From contig NC_019678.1 in the NCBI RefSeq assembly GCF_000316665.1, positions 7,969,001 to 8,033,000 of the forward strand: DNA of 64,000 nucleotides, read 5' to 3'. This DNA comes from Rivularia sp. PCC 7116. GTDB taxonomy: Bacteria; Cyanobacteriota; Cyanobacteriia; Cyanobacteriales; Nostocaceae. Shown here in pieces: positions 8,591-19,000 of the stretch. The notes beneath the pieces are model-generated. The model did no database searches. It was not told where the DNA came from and saw only the letters and a list, made by a program, of their open reading frames with translations. The translations under genes and the position numbers were made by a program. How positions within the stretch are numbered: the stretch's first letter is position 1; each line of letters starts with the position of its first letter.

Positions 8591-9322
8591 TTAAAGAACA
8601 GTAACGATGCCCCGCTGAATATTCGAGTATTTTAATTGTATTTCTGCACGGGATAATTTGGAGGACATTTTCTGTTCGTGGTACTTTTTACGCTTTAAAT
8701 CCTTCCAATCATTAATCCACTTTAACTGTGACAAACTCACTAACTTTGCATGAGCTTGATCGGGAGCAAGCTGTTGTAGTAGCGAAATCGTGGTTACTTC
8801 TTCCATTCCCCCAGGCACATCTTTAAGAAGTCCGCTGGAAACCCCTAGAAATCCCGTGATATTTAATTTTGATAAATTCCACAAAGCCAAAGTATTCCAA
8901 GGTGAAGTCATTCCATCTATCGGTTTTACTCCAGCATCTCCTCCATGACTTAAAATCATCTTTGCTCCGACTACTAATGTATCTGCGGTTAGATGCAAAT
9001 CCAGTATTTTTACGTCTGTCGAATGAACGCAAACTTCTGGACTTTGAAGTAGAAGTTTATTCCCACCCAAAGAAGTTGCTTCATAGACGATTGCATTTAA
9101 AGGATGAGCGAATCCTTTCCAGGGGTTGACCAAAAGTGAATGTACCCGCCTTCCAAAACAAGAAACAGTTTGAGTAATTTCCTCAAAAAGGTGTTCGTCA
9201 GTCGCTATAACCACATAATCTGCGTACTTCAATACTTGATTACACCATTTCTTTAATTTAGAGAAGTTAGGTGTATGGGTACCACAAGCGCTATGAATTC
9301 TTGTTCCAATAATCAGAGACAT
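8591..9322 (-). CDS. Uncharacterised protein, possibly GT-A/nucleotidyl-sugar-like; first gene of operon
   Basis: 243-aa soluble protein beginning MSLIIGTRIHSACGTHTPNF. The N-terminal half alternates strands and helices (YADYVVIATDE, RRVHSLLVNPW) in a way that resembles a GT-A-type nucleotide-sugar fold, but no DXD motif stands out. It is followed within 3 bp by the FAD-linked oxidase gene and heads a four-gene run, so it should act in the same pathway. I do not recognise the family with confidence. Confidence 0.6.
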   Translation of the reverse strand: MSLIIGTRIHSACGTHTPNFSKLKKWCNQVLKYADYVVIATDEHLFEEITQTVSCFGRRVHSLLVNPWKGFAHPLNAIVYEATSLGGNKLLLQSPEVCVHSTDVKILDLHLTADTLVVGAKMILSHGGDAGVKPIDGMTSPWNTLALWNLSKLNITGFLGVSSGLLKDVPGGMEEVTTISLLQQLAPDQAHAKLVSLSQLKWINDWKDLKRKKYHEQKMSSKLSRAEIQLKYSNIQRGIVTVL

Positions 9323-10247
9323 GGATTTGAGTGGTATTAAGTTATGTAAATTAATAATTATTTAACATTATAAATTGTATTGTGAAAAACAAACACTTCT
9401 ATTCACAATCGATACTTTACTGATTGCTGCTTTCAAGCTAGTTAATCAGATTCTTAGTTTTATTCCTAAACGCAAAATACTTACATCAACCCTAGGTCAT
9501 ATAGTGTTGATGAGTTTGTTTTATTCTGCATTTCATCGGTTATAGCGGGACTTTCTTTAATTTAAACAAAATTCTTCCCAGTGTTATTGCTTCAGACACT
9601 TGTCAATTTTTGTTTTATTGTTTATAATTTGATGTTATCAATTTTTATATAAAATCCATTTACACTATTTATAGCGAATCTACTAATACCGCTTCGCGGA
9701 AGTAAGAAGTAAGAAGTTTGATTTTCTAGTCTTTTCAGCCATTTTTGATGGTTGCCTTATTTACGCCGACTTATACTAGTCAAATATGGCAAAAATTATA
9801 GTGGATATTTTTGATAATTTTATTATGCTTTATTGATAGGTTGGTTTAGATTCACGACAAAATTCGATTATTAATCGATAATTCAGATTACATCGTCACC
9901 CAAAATTTTCAATATCAAAAATTATGGTGTCCTGCGGCATGATTAAATTAATGATTTCCATTTTTAGATATTTATGCCGTAACGTAACGACACGGCAATA
10001 TTATGGGAAGAAAATCTACACCCCTATTTGCCTCCCGCACAAAATACAACAATTAAATAATTTGCAATTTAGTCTAAAAAAGTCGCAATCAAAAAAGTTT
10101 ATAATACACAGTTGCAATATCAATCAATATCGATTGATGCAAATAGCTTGATAAAATATTTTTTTCATGATGTCGATTGTAATAATTATATGGTTGTAAA
10201 TAAATCTTGTTTATAATACTTAGTCTAAAGATAGTCTAGTTAATTTT
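9323..10247. other. Long AT-rich gene-free stretch beside the nifD border
   Basis: No convincing gene. It contains the promoter region of the four-gene operon (right after 9322), a ~100-bp repeat at 9681-9780, and a decayed relative of the 2058/3872 repeat from about 9838 (AGGTTGGTTTAGATTCACGAC). Several short frames exist but look random in composition. Confidence 0.6.
9681..9780. repeat. ~100-bp dispersed repeat, copy 1 (partner at 51816-51921)
   Basis: Segment from TACTAATACCGCTTCGCGGA to CCGACTTATACTAGT. The same order of blocks (GCGGAAGTAAGAAGT, TTTTCAGCCATTTTT, ATGGTTGCCTTATTTA, GCCGACTTAT) recurs at 51816-51921. Non-coding; probably a miniature mobile element shared between E4 and E5. 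Confidence 0.7.
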
Positions 10248-10288
10248 TCAATCTCTAAAAGCCTTACCTGAAATACCATAAATAAGCT

Positions 10289-10299
10289 CGGAGTAATCC
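10289..10299 (-). repeat. nifD-element attachment repeat GGATTACTCCG (E4)
   Basis: Exact match to the 11-bp direct repeat known from the XisA-excised nifD element of Anabaena. It encodes part of W-D-Y-S-G in nifD. Only this copy is in the window. Confidence 0.9.
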
Positions 10300-10757
10300 C
10301 AAGAGTGCATTTGACGGAAGGGAAGACCCATTTTTTGGAATACGTACTTCTCTTTAATACCAGCACCAACGATGTCGGGCTTAAGTCCTTTAACAAACTG
10401 CTCGAATTCGTAACCAGTTACGTCATCGTAAACGATGGTTCCGTTTTCAATGTAGTTTGTGGTGCGCTTGTAGTCATCGTTATGAGCGAATTCATAACCA
10501 GTACTTACAAGCTCCATTCCCAAGTCTTTGAATGCGGGTACTACGTGACGAGGACGTAAACCACCAACCATCAATGCAACAGTCTTACCTTTTAGACGAG
10601 GACCGTATTTTTCAAGGATTGCGTCTGTAGAAGCTTGGTATTTAGCAATAACCTTCTCAGCGTTTTCTTGGATTTTCTCGTCGAACTTAGCGGCGATCGC
10701 TCTTAAAGATTCAGCAATCTTGGTAGGTCCGAAGAAGTTGTATTCCATCCAGGGAAT
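10289..10757 (-). CDS. nifD: NifD segment 4 (C-terminal region, up to the FeMo-co histidine)
   Basis: Nitrogenase MoFe-protein alpha chain, about 153 residues from [15 protein letters not shown] to QMHSWDYS. It includes the [12 protein letters not shown] segment and the FeMo-cofactor ligand His in MHSWDYS. Upstream it is cut at the E3 direct repeat ATTCCCTGGAT (10757-10747, minus strand) and downstream at the E4 repeat GGATTACTCCG (10299-10289). In the unexcised state this frame starts at the internal ATG 10748 and ends with an element-encoded tail at 10248. After removal of E3 it joins segment 3 in frame as ...[11 protein letters not shown]. The residues expected after SWDYS (GPYHGYDGFAIF-type) are missing from the window. 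Confidence 0.95.
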
Positions 10758-10968
10758 TTTGTATTTGACTATAGGCTATTAATATTGGTGATTGGTAATA
10801 GGTAATAGATAATTGTTAATTGTAAACAATGCTCGTCAGAAGCTGTTTGCTTTTTAAATAACCGGTTTAATACAAAAATCAGGCAATCATAAAAGTAAAT
10901 TTTCTTTACTAAGATAGCAGTTTTGATACTTTTTAGTTGCCTTCTACTACGAACGCTGCAAGGAAAGT

Positions 10969-12300
10969 ATGAAGCAAGTTGAGACAACATATACTGATTT
11001 AAAAGAAAAATTTGACAAAGAAGTTATTAAAGTTAAAGCCAGATTGAAAGAAGCCAATATCAAAGTTGGAATAGTAGTTAAGAACGCTTCAATTCAGTTA
11101 CAGGCAAGTCTTCCTCTCAAACCTGGAGAAATTAATAAAAAGGGCACTGGTACCAAGCAATATTCCATCTCTTTGGGTATTCCGGCGAATCTGGATGGTT
11201 TGAAAACAGCTGAAGAAGAAGCACATGAATTAAGCAGGCTTACCGCCAGAAAATGCTTTAAATGGAATGACAAGTATTTAGGAAAAAGACGATTAGCTGC
11301 TAAAGGGCAAGTTAGAACTATTGCACAGATACTTCCCGATTTTGAAAAGCAGTATTTTCAAACTAGAAAACGCACAATGAAAAGCGAACATACTTTTCAC
11401 TGTCATCAAGATTACTTGAAAAGAAATATTGGGCTAGATACTTTTGTTTGTAAAGATGGAATCTTAGCGTGTCTGGATAAATTAGAGCCTAAAAGCAGTA
11501 CTCTGTATAATACAGTCAAGACGCTTAAAGTATTCTGCAAAATTTTTGATTTAAATATAGATTTATCTGCCTATTCGGGTAAACCGATTGTTAGAGACAG
11601 AAATATACCGAGCGATGAAGAAATTACCGCAGCTTATACAAAATTTGCAGATTACGCTGCTAAACGCAAAAAAACAATCAAAAAAGCCTATTTAAATAGT
11701 TGGAAGCTTTGGCAATGGTGCTACGGTATGCTGGCAACTTATGGATTAAGACCTAGAGAATTATTTGTAAATCCAAATATAGAGCATTGGTTGAGTACGG
11801 ATAATATTAACAGTACTTGGAAAGTAGATGGTGAGACTAAAACAGGAAGTAGAGAGGTTTTACCCTTTTATCCAGACTGGGTGAGACTATTCGATTTAAA
11901 AAATCCCCAATATCTGCAAATGCTCAAAGGGGCTGTAGAAGACAAAAAAACATTCCAAGATATCAACACCGTTAGAATTAATTGTTCATCCTGGTTTCGC
12001 AGGGTTAATGTAGGTTTCGATCCTTACGACTTACGTCATGCTTGGGCTATTCGCGCTCACATCAACGGAATTCCCATAAAAGCCGCTGCTGATAATCTAG
12101 GACATTCTGTAGAAGTTCACACAGAAGTATATCAAAAATGGTTTTCCTTAGAAAATCGTAGAAAGGTAATGAATTTTGCAGTCGAAAATAAAAGTCTAGT
12201 TGAAGAATTACAAAATCAAAACCAACAGTTAAAACTACAGGTAGAGAAATTAAAGCAAGAGAATCAGCAATTACAGATGAAATACAACATTACTGCTTAA
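10969..12300 (+). CDS. XisA/XisC-like tyrosine site-specific recombinase of E3
   Basis: 443-aa integrase-type enzyme, most likely the excisase of E3 because it starts close to the left repeat. Catalytic landmarks are the first Arg in TYGLRPRELF, the second box PYDLRHAWAIR, NLGHSVEVHTEVYQKW with the nucleophile Tyr, and a Lys/Thr-containing strand KVDGETKTGSREVLPF. In the second box Tyr replaces the usual His of HxLR, a feature shared with the nifD and hupL element recombinases. The C-terminus (from ~400) is a Gln/Glu/Leu coiled coil. It is a clear paralogue of the E1 recombinase at 23772-25205: both share LPLKPGE/D, SLGIPANL and GLKTAEEEA stretches. Confidence 0.93.
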   Translation: MKQVETTYTDLKEKFDKEVIKVKARLKEANIKVGIVVKNASIQLQASLPLKPGEINKKGTGTKQYSISLGIPANLDGLKTAEEEAHELSRLTARKCFKWNDKYLGKRRLAAKGQVRTIAQILPDFEKQYFQTRKRTMKSEHTFHCHQDYLKRNIGLDTFVCKDGILACLDKLEPKSSTLYNTVKTLKVFCKIFDLNIDLSAYSGKPIVRDRNIPSDEEITAAYTKFADYAAKRKKTIKKAYLNSWKLWQWCYGMLATYGLRPRELFVNPNIEHWLSTDNINSTWKVDGETKTGSREVLPFYPDWVRLFDLKNPQYLQMLKGAVEDKKTFQDINTVRINCSSWFRRVNVGFDPYDLRHAWAIRAHINGIPIKAAADNLGHSVEVHTEVYQKWFSLENRRKVMNFAVENKSLVEELQNQNQQLKLQVEKLKQENQQLQMKYNITA

Positions 12301-12420
12301 TAATCTATAGTACAGGTTGCACTAATTTCTAAATAATCTAGCCTATTGTCAGAAGTATCCCCGTTTTAAAGAAAATCCCCAATTATCAATTCTCAATACC
12401 CAATTACCAAGTCTTTTTTC

Positions 12421-12524
12421 GGTTTAAAGCCCCCGGATTCATCCGTGGACTATACTCTGTTAAAGCCCCTAAATTTCATTTATGGGGAATTAATTACGAA
12501 TTACGAATTACGAATTACGAATTA
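12421..12524. repeat. ~104-bp dispersed repeat with heptamer tail, copy 1
   Basis: Starts GGTTTAAAGCCCCCGGATT, contains ATCCGTGGA and AAGCCCCTAAATTT, and ends in four TTACGAA heptamers (12491-12524). A second copy with the same layout is at 27075-27184. Its arms (CCCCCGGAT/ATCCGTGG and CCCCTAAAT/ATTTATGGGG) suggest an internally folded element. Confidence 0.75.
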
Positions 12525-12539
12525 TACTTACCTTTTCCC

Positions 12540-13529
12540 CTATAAGTTATGTTGCAGTTGCCTGGAATCTTTTGCATAAAATCTTCTATATACTGCCTTA
12601 AATCTCTGATATAGTAACGGCGACAATAGAAATAACGTAGAAATTCGGATAATGGTTTTTAACATAATTCGCCATTGCCAAACTGATGCATCATAGCGAA
12701 TCGTATTATAAAAAAATCGCATCGCAGCGATAGAATTTTGACTTGAATTATTGGATTCTAAAGACTTATGAATCAGGTAATAGTAAAGGATTCCAGAAGC
12801 TCTCTTTTTTAAATACTGAACTGATGCAGGGGCACGATTAAAAGCTTGTTCAATCAATTGCGAACAAACTTTTTCCATTTTCAAAACATTAGTAGAGCCT
12901 GAGTGAGACAAAGTACGGTACAAAATCTGAGGAGATGGTACTGTCACAAACTCATAACGAGCCGCTAAACGCAACCACATATCCCAATCTTCTGCTGGTG
13001 TTAATGACTGATTAAAACCGCCAACCTGGATTAAGGCTTCTCTAATAATTAAAGGATTTGAACCATTTTCTAAAACATTTTCCACCAACATCTGTTTGTA
13101 GGCATCTCCATTAATAGTAATATGATTGCCATTATGTAAAAATTCACCTTCAGCATTAATATAATCCACCCAACTGTAAGCAACCGCTGCTTGAGGAGTT
13201 GATTGCAAAGCTTTCAGTTGTGATTCTAGTTTATCTAAAGTCCAGAGGTCATCAGCATCTAAAAAGGAAATAAACTGACCACCAGCTTTTTTAATGCCAC
13301 GGTTGCGACTAATCGCAACACCCGCATTTTTATATGAAAATACTTTTAAACGCGAGTCTTGAATATTAGCAATTACGTTCAAAGTTGAATCCTGCGAACC
13401 ATCATCAATTACTATTAATTCAAGATTGACAAAAGTTTGGTTTAACACAGATTCAATTGTTTCTTTAATCGTTGTTTCACCGTTGTAAACCGGAACGATA
13501 ACAGATATTAGCGGCATAGTAGCTGTCAT
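12540..13529 (-). CDS. Family 2 glycosyltransferase (cargo of E3)
   Basis: GT-A fold glycosyltransferase that adds a sugar from a nucleotide-sugar donor to an unknown acceptor. The N-terminus is LISVIVPVYNGETTIKETI, followed by VIDDGSQDST, the metal-binding SFLDADDLW and the ED-x-D-type PAEDWDMWLRLA catalytic region. I prefer the ATG at 13529, since GGGGAG lies 9 bp before it; the frame is open further to 13610. The C-terminus has hydrophobic stretches that may associate with the membrane. It is read convergently with the recombinase and would be lost when E3 excises. Cell-surface polysaccharide work is an inference from the family. Confidence 0.85.
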   Translation of the reverse strand: MTATMPLISVIVPVYNGETTIKETIESVLNQTFVNLELIVIDDGSQDSTLNVIANIQDSRLKVFSYKNAGVAISRNRGIKKAGGQFISFLDADDLWTLDKLESQLKALQSTPQAAVAYSWVDYINAEGEFLHNGNHITINGDAYKQMLVENVLENGSNPLIIREALIQVGGFNQSLTPAEDWDMWLRLAARYEFVTVPSPQILYRTLSHSGSTNVLKMEKVCSQLIEQAFNRAPASVQYLKKRASGILYYYLIHKSLESNNSSQNSIAAMRFFYNTIRYDASVWQWRIMLKTIIRISTLFLLSPLLYQRFKAVYRRFYAKDSRQLQHNL

Positions 13530-14093
13530 GATGCTCATCTCCCCACAATAAACTTTGAATATGTCGATACATGGATTTGACAATTGAGCTTGAAACGTGA
13601 CTCTTACCAAAATTAACTAAAAATTTTCTAGTTTGTAAACATCCGATTTCAAATATCAAATATATTTAGATTCAAAATAGATTCATTCTATGCTTTACTT
13701 ATAAAACTATATTCTTCTCCATCGATACATCAATTGTTTTGGCTAAATCTTGCTTCACTTAAAATTTATTGACAAAAATTTATGATTATTATACCAAAGC
13801 CAGATAAAAAATCAAATAATGCCGTATAAGTCATTTTAGCTACATGAAATTTGTTCTTAACCTAAACATAAATTACAAAATTTTTCTACAAGTCCTTTTA
13901 AATAGTACTGTTAGCAAATATTTCTCCAAACAAATCATTAAATAGTGCATAATTAATCCAAAAAATGAGTCAATTTACTATTCATTGCAGCATTTTGATA
14001 AAGTAAAACGTTTTTATTTAATGAAAAAGTAAAACACTTTTAAATGAAAAAACTTAAATCCTTAACTGCTAGATTTTTCAAGGATTATCTATT
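13530..14093. other. Gene-free right part of E3
   Basis: AT-rich stretch between the glycosyltransferase start and the right E3 repeat. It holds A/T runs and several AAAGTAAAAC-like words (13998-14035). I see no gene and no clear promoter boxes. Confidence 0.5.
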
Positions 14094-14222
14094 ATCCAGG
14101 GAATACCATAAGCTTCTTCCATATGACGAGAGATGTAGTTCATAGAACGGTAGCAATGAATCAAGTTCATTTTTACCTTGGGAGTCAACATCATCTCGTT
14201 TAAGGTACCGTCACCAGACCAC
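14094..14222 (-). CDS. nifD: NifD segment 3 (39 residues, carries the FeMo-co cysteine)
   Basis: Short piece of the MoFe-protein alpha chain reading [14 protein letters not shown]... [23 protein letters not shown]. It contains the Cys in [11 protein letters not shown] that ligates the FeMo-cofactor. It is bounded by the E2 repeat (14211-14222) on its 5' side and the E3 repeat (14094-14104) on its 3' side. It has no start codon of its own and only makes sense joined to segments 2 and 4. Without excision the frame runs into E3 and stops after PWIIDNP. Confidence 0.95.
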
Positions 14223-14265
14223 GAAGACGTGGTACTATAAACGGTTGTGGCTGGTGTGACACTAT

Positions 14266-15612
14266 ATGATTTACGGTTATGCTCGCGTCTCTACAGTCGA
14301 GCAATCTTTAGAATACGATGCATTGAAACAGCAAGTAAAGCGCTTAGAGGATGCTGGGGCTGATGTGGTGTTAGTTGATATAGAATCGGGACGGTCAAAT
14401 AAAAGGAAGGAGTTTAATAAGCTTTTAAAGATGGTGGAGCGGGGAAAGATTCGAGAAATTATTGTTACCCGCATTGATAGGCTTGGGCGTAGCGATATTG
14501 ATGTTATTCGGACGATTCAGCTTTTCAATGACTCAGGAATAATTTTAAGGATACTGGATGCGCCAATTGATGTTAGTTCCTCGTTTGGGCGGTTTTCTGC
14601 TTCCCAGATGGCAGCACTCGCAGACTTTGAAAGTAGGTTGTTATCGGAACGTACAAGGCACGGTATGGCTTATTTTAGGTCGCAGGGTAAAGTTCAATCG
14701 GCTTGTTTTGGATATCGATTAAATGAAGAACACAAAATAATACCGCATGAAAAGAACTTCCCCATTGCTAGGAAAGTAATTGAACTATTGCTTGAAGATT
14801 ACAGCTTTGGAGCAGTATCCAAATATTTATTCGAGGAACACGGGATTAATTATTCGGTATCGGGTATTAGGCATTGGCTTGAAAATCCTACATTGCTCGG
14901 TCACACCCGATATTTCACCGATATGGAGCAGAAAAGGAACCCGAAAAACCCCAGACCACCACAAATAATTAAAAATACCCACGAGGCGATCGCCACTGAA
15001 TTTGAAATTGCCCGGATTAAACGCAACGCTAAGAGCAGACCGAGGTTTACGGGGAAGAAAGAGAAGGAATACCCGTTAAAAGGTTTATTGAAATGCGCTG
15101 ACTGCAAAGGGGGGATGTTTCGGATTATAAGCAGGTACAAGTCAGGTGAAACGCATTGGATACGGTGTAATAAACACGCTCGTAACCCGCATTTGTGCCA
15201 CAACAAGAAGAATTCCCGATTGAATGTCCTTACAAAGCAGGTAATTAAAGCTATTACCGACGAAGCAGAAAAAATTATCGAACAATCGGAACTTGCAGAT
15301 AGTCCCGTTGAATCATCAGAATTGATTGATTTAAAGCAGCAATTGGAGGGGTTGAAAGCACTTAATTCTTCCAATCCTGCAATTATTGCGGCTATGCAAG
15401 ATATTGAGAACCAAATAGAAGCTGAGGTAATGCGATCGCAGTATGCAGATAAAATCGATGCTGACAGGCTTAAACTGGCTTGGTCGTATTCTCAGCCAGC
15501 TTTTTGGGAATCGCTTGACAATGATGATTTACGGCAGGCTTTTAAGTCGTTTGTAGAAGCGGTATTTGTAGATTCTACTGGCAATGTATCAAGCATCTCT
15601 TTTGATGAATGA
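14266..15612 (+). CDS. Large serine recombinase, XisF-like (excisase of E2)
   Basis: 448-aa serine recombinase. The catalytic domain starts [20 protein letters not shown] (nucleophile Ser in YARVST), with [11 protein letters not shown] and [13 protein letters not shown] as the further resolvase landmarks. A recombinase domain ([39 protein letters not shown]) follows. Next is a zinc-ribbon-like region with CADC, then C and C in [14 protein letters not shown], and a C-terminal coiled coil. It resembles XisF of the Anabaena fdxN element but is shorter. Its position 44 bp inside the left E2 repeat, reading inward, links it to E2 excision. Confidence 0.93.
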   Translation: MIYGYARVSTVEQSLEYDALKQQVKRLEDAGADVVLVDIESGRSNKRKEFNKLLKMVERGKIREIIVTRIDRLGRSDIDVIRTIQLFNDSGIILRILDAPIDVSSSFGRFSASQMAALADFESRLLSERTRHGMAYFRSQGKVQSACFGYRLNEEHKIIPHEKNFPIARKVIELLLEDYSFGAVSKYLFEEHGINYSVSGIRHWLENPTLLGHTRYFTDMEQKRNPKNPRPPQIIKNTHEAIATEFEIARIKRNAKSRPRFTGKKEKEYPLKGLLKCADCKGGMFRIISRYKSGETHWIRCNKHARNPHLCHNKKNSRLNVLTKQVIKAITDEAEKIIEQSELADSPVESSELIDLKQQLEGLKALNSSNPAIIAAMQDIENQIEAEVMRSQYADKIDADRLKLAWSYSQPAFWESLDNDDLRQAFKSFVEAVFVDSTGNVSSISFDE

Positions 15613-15980
15613 TGGTTATCGTAGAACTCAATAGCTAGTTTTCGCAAGCGCTTTAAGAAGTCTTTATTTGCGTACACGAGTAACCTTTTGTAGCGAGCAA
15701 CCAAATCATTATAGTCCAGCGTTGACAAAGCTTCTGTCTTTGCTGGACATTCTGATTCAGTCCTTAAGTGAGGAATGAAAAGATAGGAATAAGTTGTCTA
15801 ATTCACACATTAAAATTTTCGCTATCCAGATCCGGATAACGGTATATTGCGTTACTCAGATGTGAGTAACGCGAATTTAATACTTTTATAGTTAATGTAT
15901 TTTAATCCCAGATCAAGTGGAAGCATGGACTCGATTCCAATAAGGAATATAGCGGTATTCGATTAGCTCCCCAAAACTCC
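15613..15980. other. Intergenic region between convergent genes in E2
   Basis: A minus-strand frame (to 15728) overlaps the recombinase 3' end and encodes a Lys/Arg-rich stretch (YNDLVARYKRLLVYANKDFL). It could be a decayed gene end but is not convincing alone. The rest holds a small palindrome (TACTCAGATGTGAGTA, 15853-15868) and nothing else recognisable. Confidence 0.4.
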
Positions 15981-16015
15981 AAAAAAGAAGCCCCAGAATA
16001 TTACCAGGGCTTCTT
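15981..16015 (-). terminator. Intrinsic terminator of the 1,611-aa exoprotein gene
   Basis: On the minus strand: stem AAGAAGCCC, loop, GGGCTTCTT, then a run of six T. It lies 53 bp after the stop codon at 16069. Confidence 0.85.
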
Positions 16016-16068
16016 AATTACGGATTAGTATGTTGGGCTACTAGACAATATCTAAATTTGTTCAACCT

Positions 16069-19000
16069 TTACACAGTGGGAAAATCAACTTTAACAATCA
16101 TATCGTTATAGTCAAAATCACCACCACCAGCTAGGTCTTCGTAACCGAAAGTATTGTCACCAAGTAAGCGAATGTGGTCAACTCCATCGCTGTTTGCTCC
16201 CAAGAATGAGAAGTAAACTTCTGCGTTGTTGTTGATTGCTTCATCTACAGTTCCATCTACAACCATGAAGGAAGCTAAAATATTTCCACCGTCGAAGGTT
16301 CCATCAAAGCTAGATGTTTGTTGCTCATCGGTTTGAAGCAAATCTAAACTTGTGATGCGGTTTGTCAACGCAGCTTCTTCATATCCAGCATCACCAGGAT
16401 TAAAGTCTATTACACCATCACCATTTGTATCAATTCCACCTTTACTGTCAAGAACTTGGTAAAAACCAATCAAGTTATCGAAAGCGGCTTCTCGGTGTAC
16501 CTCTACGCTAACTGATACTTGACCTGATTCATTACTCAAATCTATAAGTTCATTTTGTAGGTTTCCTTGTAATTCAGTAGCGGAAGCAGGAGCATCTTGA
16601 GTAAGTTGTACAGTTAAATCTAAATTAGTGAAATCACTATTACCTGCTTCATCTGACCAGTTTAAATTAAAACTTTCTGCAACCAAATCAGATACTTGTA
16701 GGTTGGAGGAATCGGAGAAGAATATGGGTAAGTTTGTGGTTCCGTTTGCTGCTAACTCCGCAAGTGCTGTATCAGTTGTACCGTTAGATACCAAATAGAA
16801 GCCTAAATGTGCGTCAGAATCAACTTCAATTACCCGCTCAATATCTCCTAAGTCAAATCCACTAGGACGGTCAGAAATTGCTGAGAAGATTATTTGTGAC
16901 CTTTGTAGCGCTGCTTTGAGATAACCGTCGGAACCAGGGGCATTACCATCAACATTACCGTTTTCATTATTTACAACAAATACACCAACCTCGTTTACAT
17001 TTTCGGTGTTATTGTTAGATAGAGTAAATTTGACGTTGGTGGAGTCTCCTCCATTCAAAGTAAATATTCCGTTATTACTTTCAGTCTCAAACTGAGCAGG
17101 AGCAACATCATTAAGGTTGACGGTAATATTAGCAGTATCGGTTAAATCACCTGCGTCTGTTGCTGTAACCTCTAGATTGAAAGTAGGTGTAACTTCAAAG
17201 TCAAGGTCATCTTTGTCATTAACGGTAATTGTTCCGGTAGAGGGGTCAATTGCAAAAGCTAGGTTACTATCATTATCTGGGTCAAGGTTTCCGGAACTTA
17301 TTGCAAAAGTTAAAGCTTCTTTTTCGGGGTCTGTTGCGGTAATAATACCTACTTCTGTTCCAGAAGTGCTGTTTTCATCTACAGTGAAAGTCGCATCATC
17401 AACAGTAGGTGTTTCGTTAACGTTTTCTACTGTAATAGTCAAGTCTTGAGCTACATTTTCAGCACCGTCGGAAACAGCAATTTGGACTTGGTAGTTGTTA
17501 TCAGCGTCAGCGTCAGCAGCAGTTTCAAAGTCGGGAGCGTTGATAAAGCTTAGTTCCCCACTGTCGTTGATAGAAAATAATCCTTGGTCAGCACCACCAG
17601 TAATACTGAAACTGAGGTCATTTCCATCTGCATCGTTAGCAGTAATTGTTCCTACTGTTGTGGTATTTTCTGCAACTTGGAATGTTGGATTACTGGTAAT
17701 GGTTGGTGGAGTATTAGCGTCATCGTTAAGTATTGTAAATATCAAATCCTCACTTGGAACTAATGCAGTGCCAGAAACACTTGTTAGTTTAACTCCAAAT
17801 GTCTCATCACCTTCAATTTCTCGATCTGGATTGATAGCAATATCAATTGTTTTTGTATCTTCACCAGCAGCAAAAGTAACTTCGCTAGAAGAAAAACCAT
17901 CGACAAAATCAGATGCTTGAGCAGGATTATCACCTTTCTCAATAATCTCAACTTTAATTGTGTCAGTTCCATTTAAACCGCCAAAGCGATCGAGTGTGAG
18001 TGTGAGAGTCGATGGAGCATCGGAATCTCCTTCTACAACTGTTGGATCTCCACCTGTAATTGGTATACTGATTACACTATCATCATCAATGATGTTAACC
18101 CCAGCAGTTGCTGTTGTTGCTCCATTCGCAAATGTTCCACCAGAAACCACACTCAGATCGAGAGATACAGATTCGTCCCCTTCAACATCAGTATCGCCTA
18201 ATATTTCCAGCGTAATATCACCTGAAGTTTGTCCCGCAGCAATTGTCAGTTGACCTGTATTTTCGACAAAATCAGTTCCTGCATCTGCATTATCTGAACG
18301 AGTAGCAAAGTCAATTACTACATCTTCAGTTGTGGTACTAGAAAGATTGACAGTAAAGGTAGCAGTAGTTGAACCAGTATTACCTTCTGCGAGGGAGATA
18401 CCCTGGTTTGCTAAAGATAGTGTTGGTGTAACGGTTAGTGTATCAACAGCTAGTCGAACATCACTGAATTGAATAAACTCTACATTTAGCAAAGTATTAT
18501 CAGTACCGATATTGACTATATTCCCGTTTTTGGAAACACCGCCAGCATCAGTTTGAGTCTTATTGATTTCAACAGTATCGATACCTACACCACCATCTAC
18601 CAGGTTGACACCACCCAAGAGAATAAACCGGTCATTTCCACCATTACCAAAAATGGTGTTTTGACCGTCACTAACTTGGATAGTATTATCAAGATCGTTT
18701 GCGTTGATTTCTCGAATTACTGGCTGACTTGCGACAGTATTTTCAAGATTGCTTTGATTATTCTCTTGGCTGATTGACTGGCTTTGGGTAGACTCAACGA
18801 AGTCAGTTTGATTCACACTGAAAGTAATAATTTGTTTTGTTCCATTATCCGTTTGCTGTGTGACCTGTTCCTGACCCGTGGTAATTTTATAATCTAGAGA
18901 AGCAGTAGGAGTACCATCATTAAACACCACATCAAAGGTGACATCATTTTCTGCTGTGCGGGTGACTTCGAGTCCGTCAATAGTACCTTCAAACTTCAGA

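Larger units (their letters stand above)
1..10288. mobile_element. E4: interior of a nifD interruption element (XisA-type site), left end outside window
   Basis: On the minus strand nifD reads up to the codons for HSWDYS and then hits GGATTACTCCG (10299-10289). This is the 11-bp direct repeat long known to flank the Anabaena nifD element. Beyond it the frame turns into a short unrelated tail that stops at 10248. The missing ~30 NifD residues and nifK are not found anywhere to the left. All DNA from 10288 to position 1 is therefore inferred to lie inside this element, which is longer than 10.2 kb. The second repeat copy and the expected recombinase are not visible. A chromosomal rearrangement at this site is the alternative. 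Confidence 0.7.
10747..14104. mobile_element. E3: 3.35-kb nifD interruption element (tyrosine recombinase + glycosyltransferase)
   Basis: Bounded by identical 11-bp direct repeats ATCCAGGGAAT at 10747-10757 and 14094-14104 (plus strand). Recombination between them deletes 3,347 bp and restores the NifD frame as [16 protein letters not shown]. It contains its own tyrosine recombinase starting 211 bp from the left repeat and reading inward, a minus-strand glycosyltransferase and a 104-bp dispersed repeat. Confidence 0.9.

Noticed and set aside
9924-10151. 75-codon open frame
   Set aside because: Random-looking composition in AT-rich DNA, no ribosome site, no recognisable motif.
12491-12524. 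TTACGAA tandem units as a possible CRISPR array
   Set aside because: Direct 7-bp tandem copies without spacers; these are STRR heptamers, also at 27152-27184 and 52254-52279.
15492-15728. 78-codon minus-strand frame overlapping the serine recombinase end
   Set aside because: Half lies antisense to the recombinase. The Lys/Arg-rich other half might be a gene relic but support is too weak.
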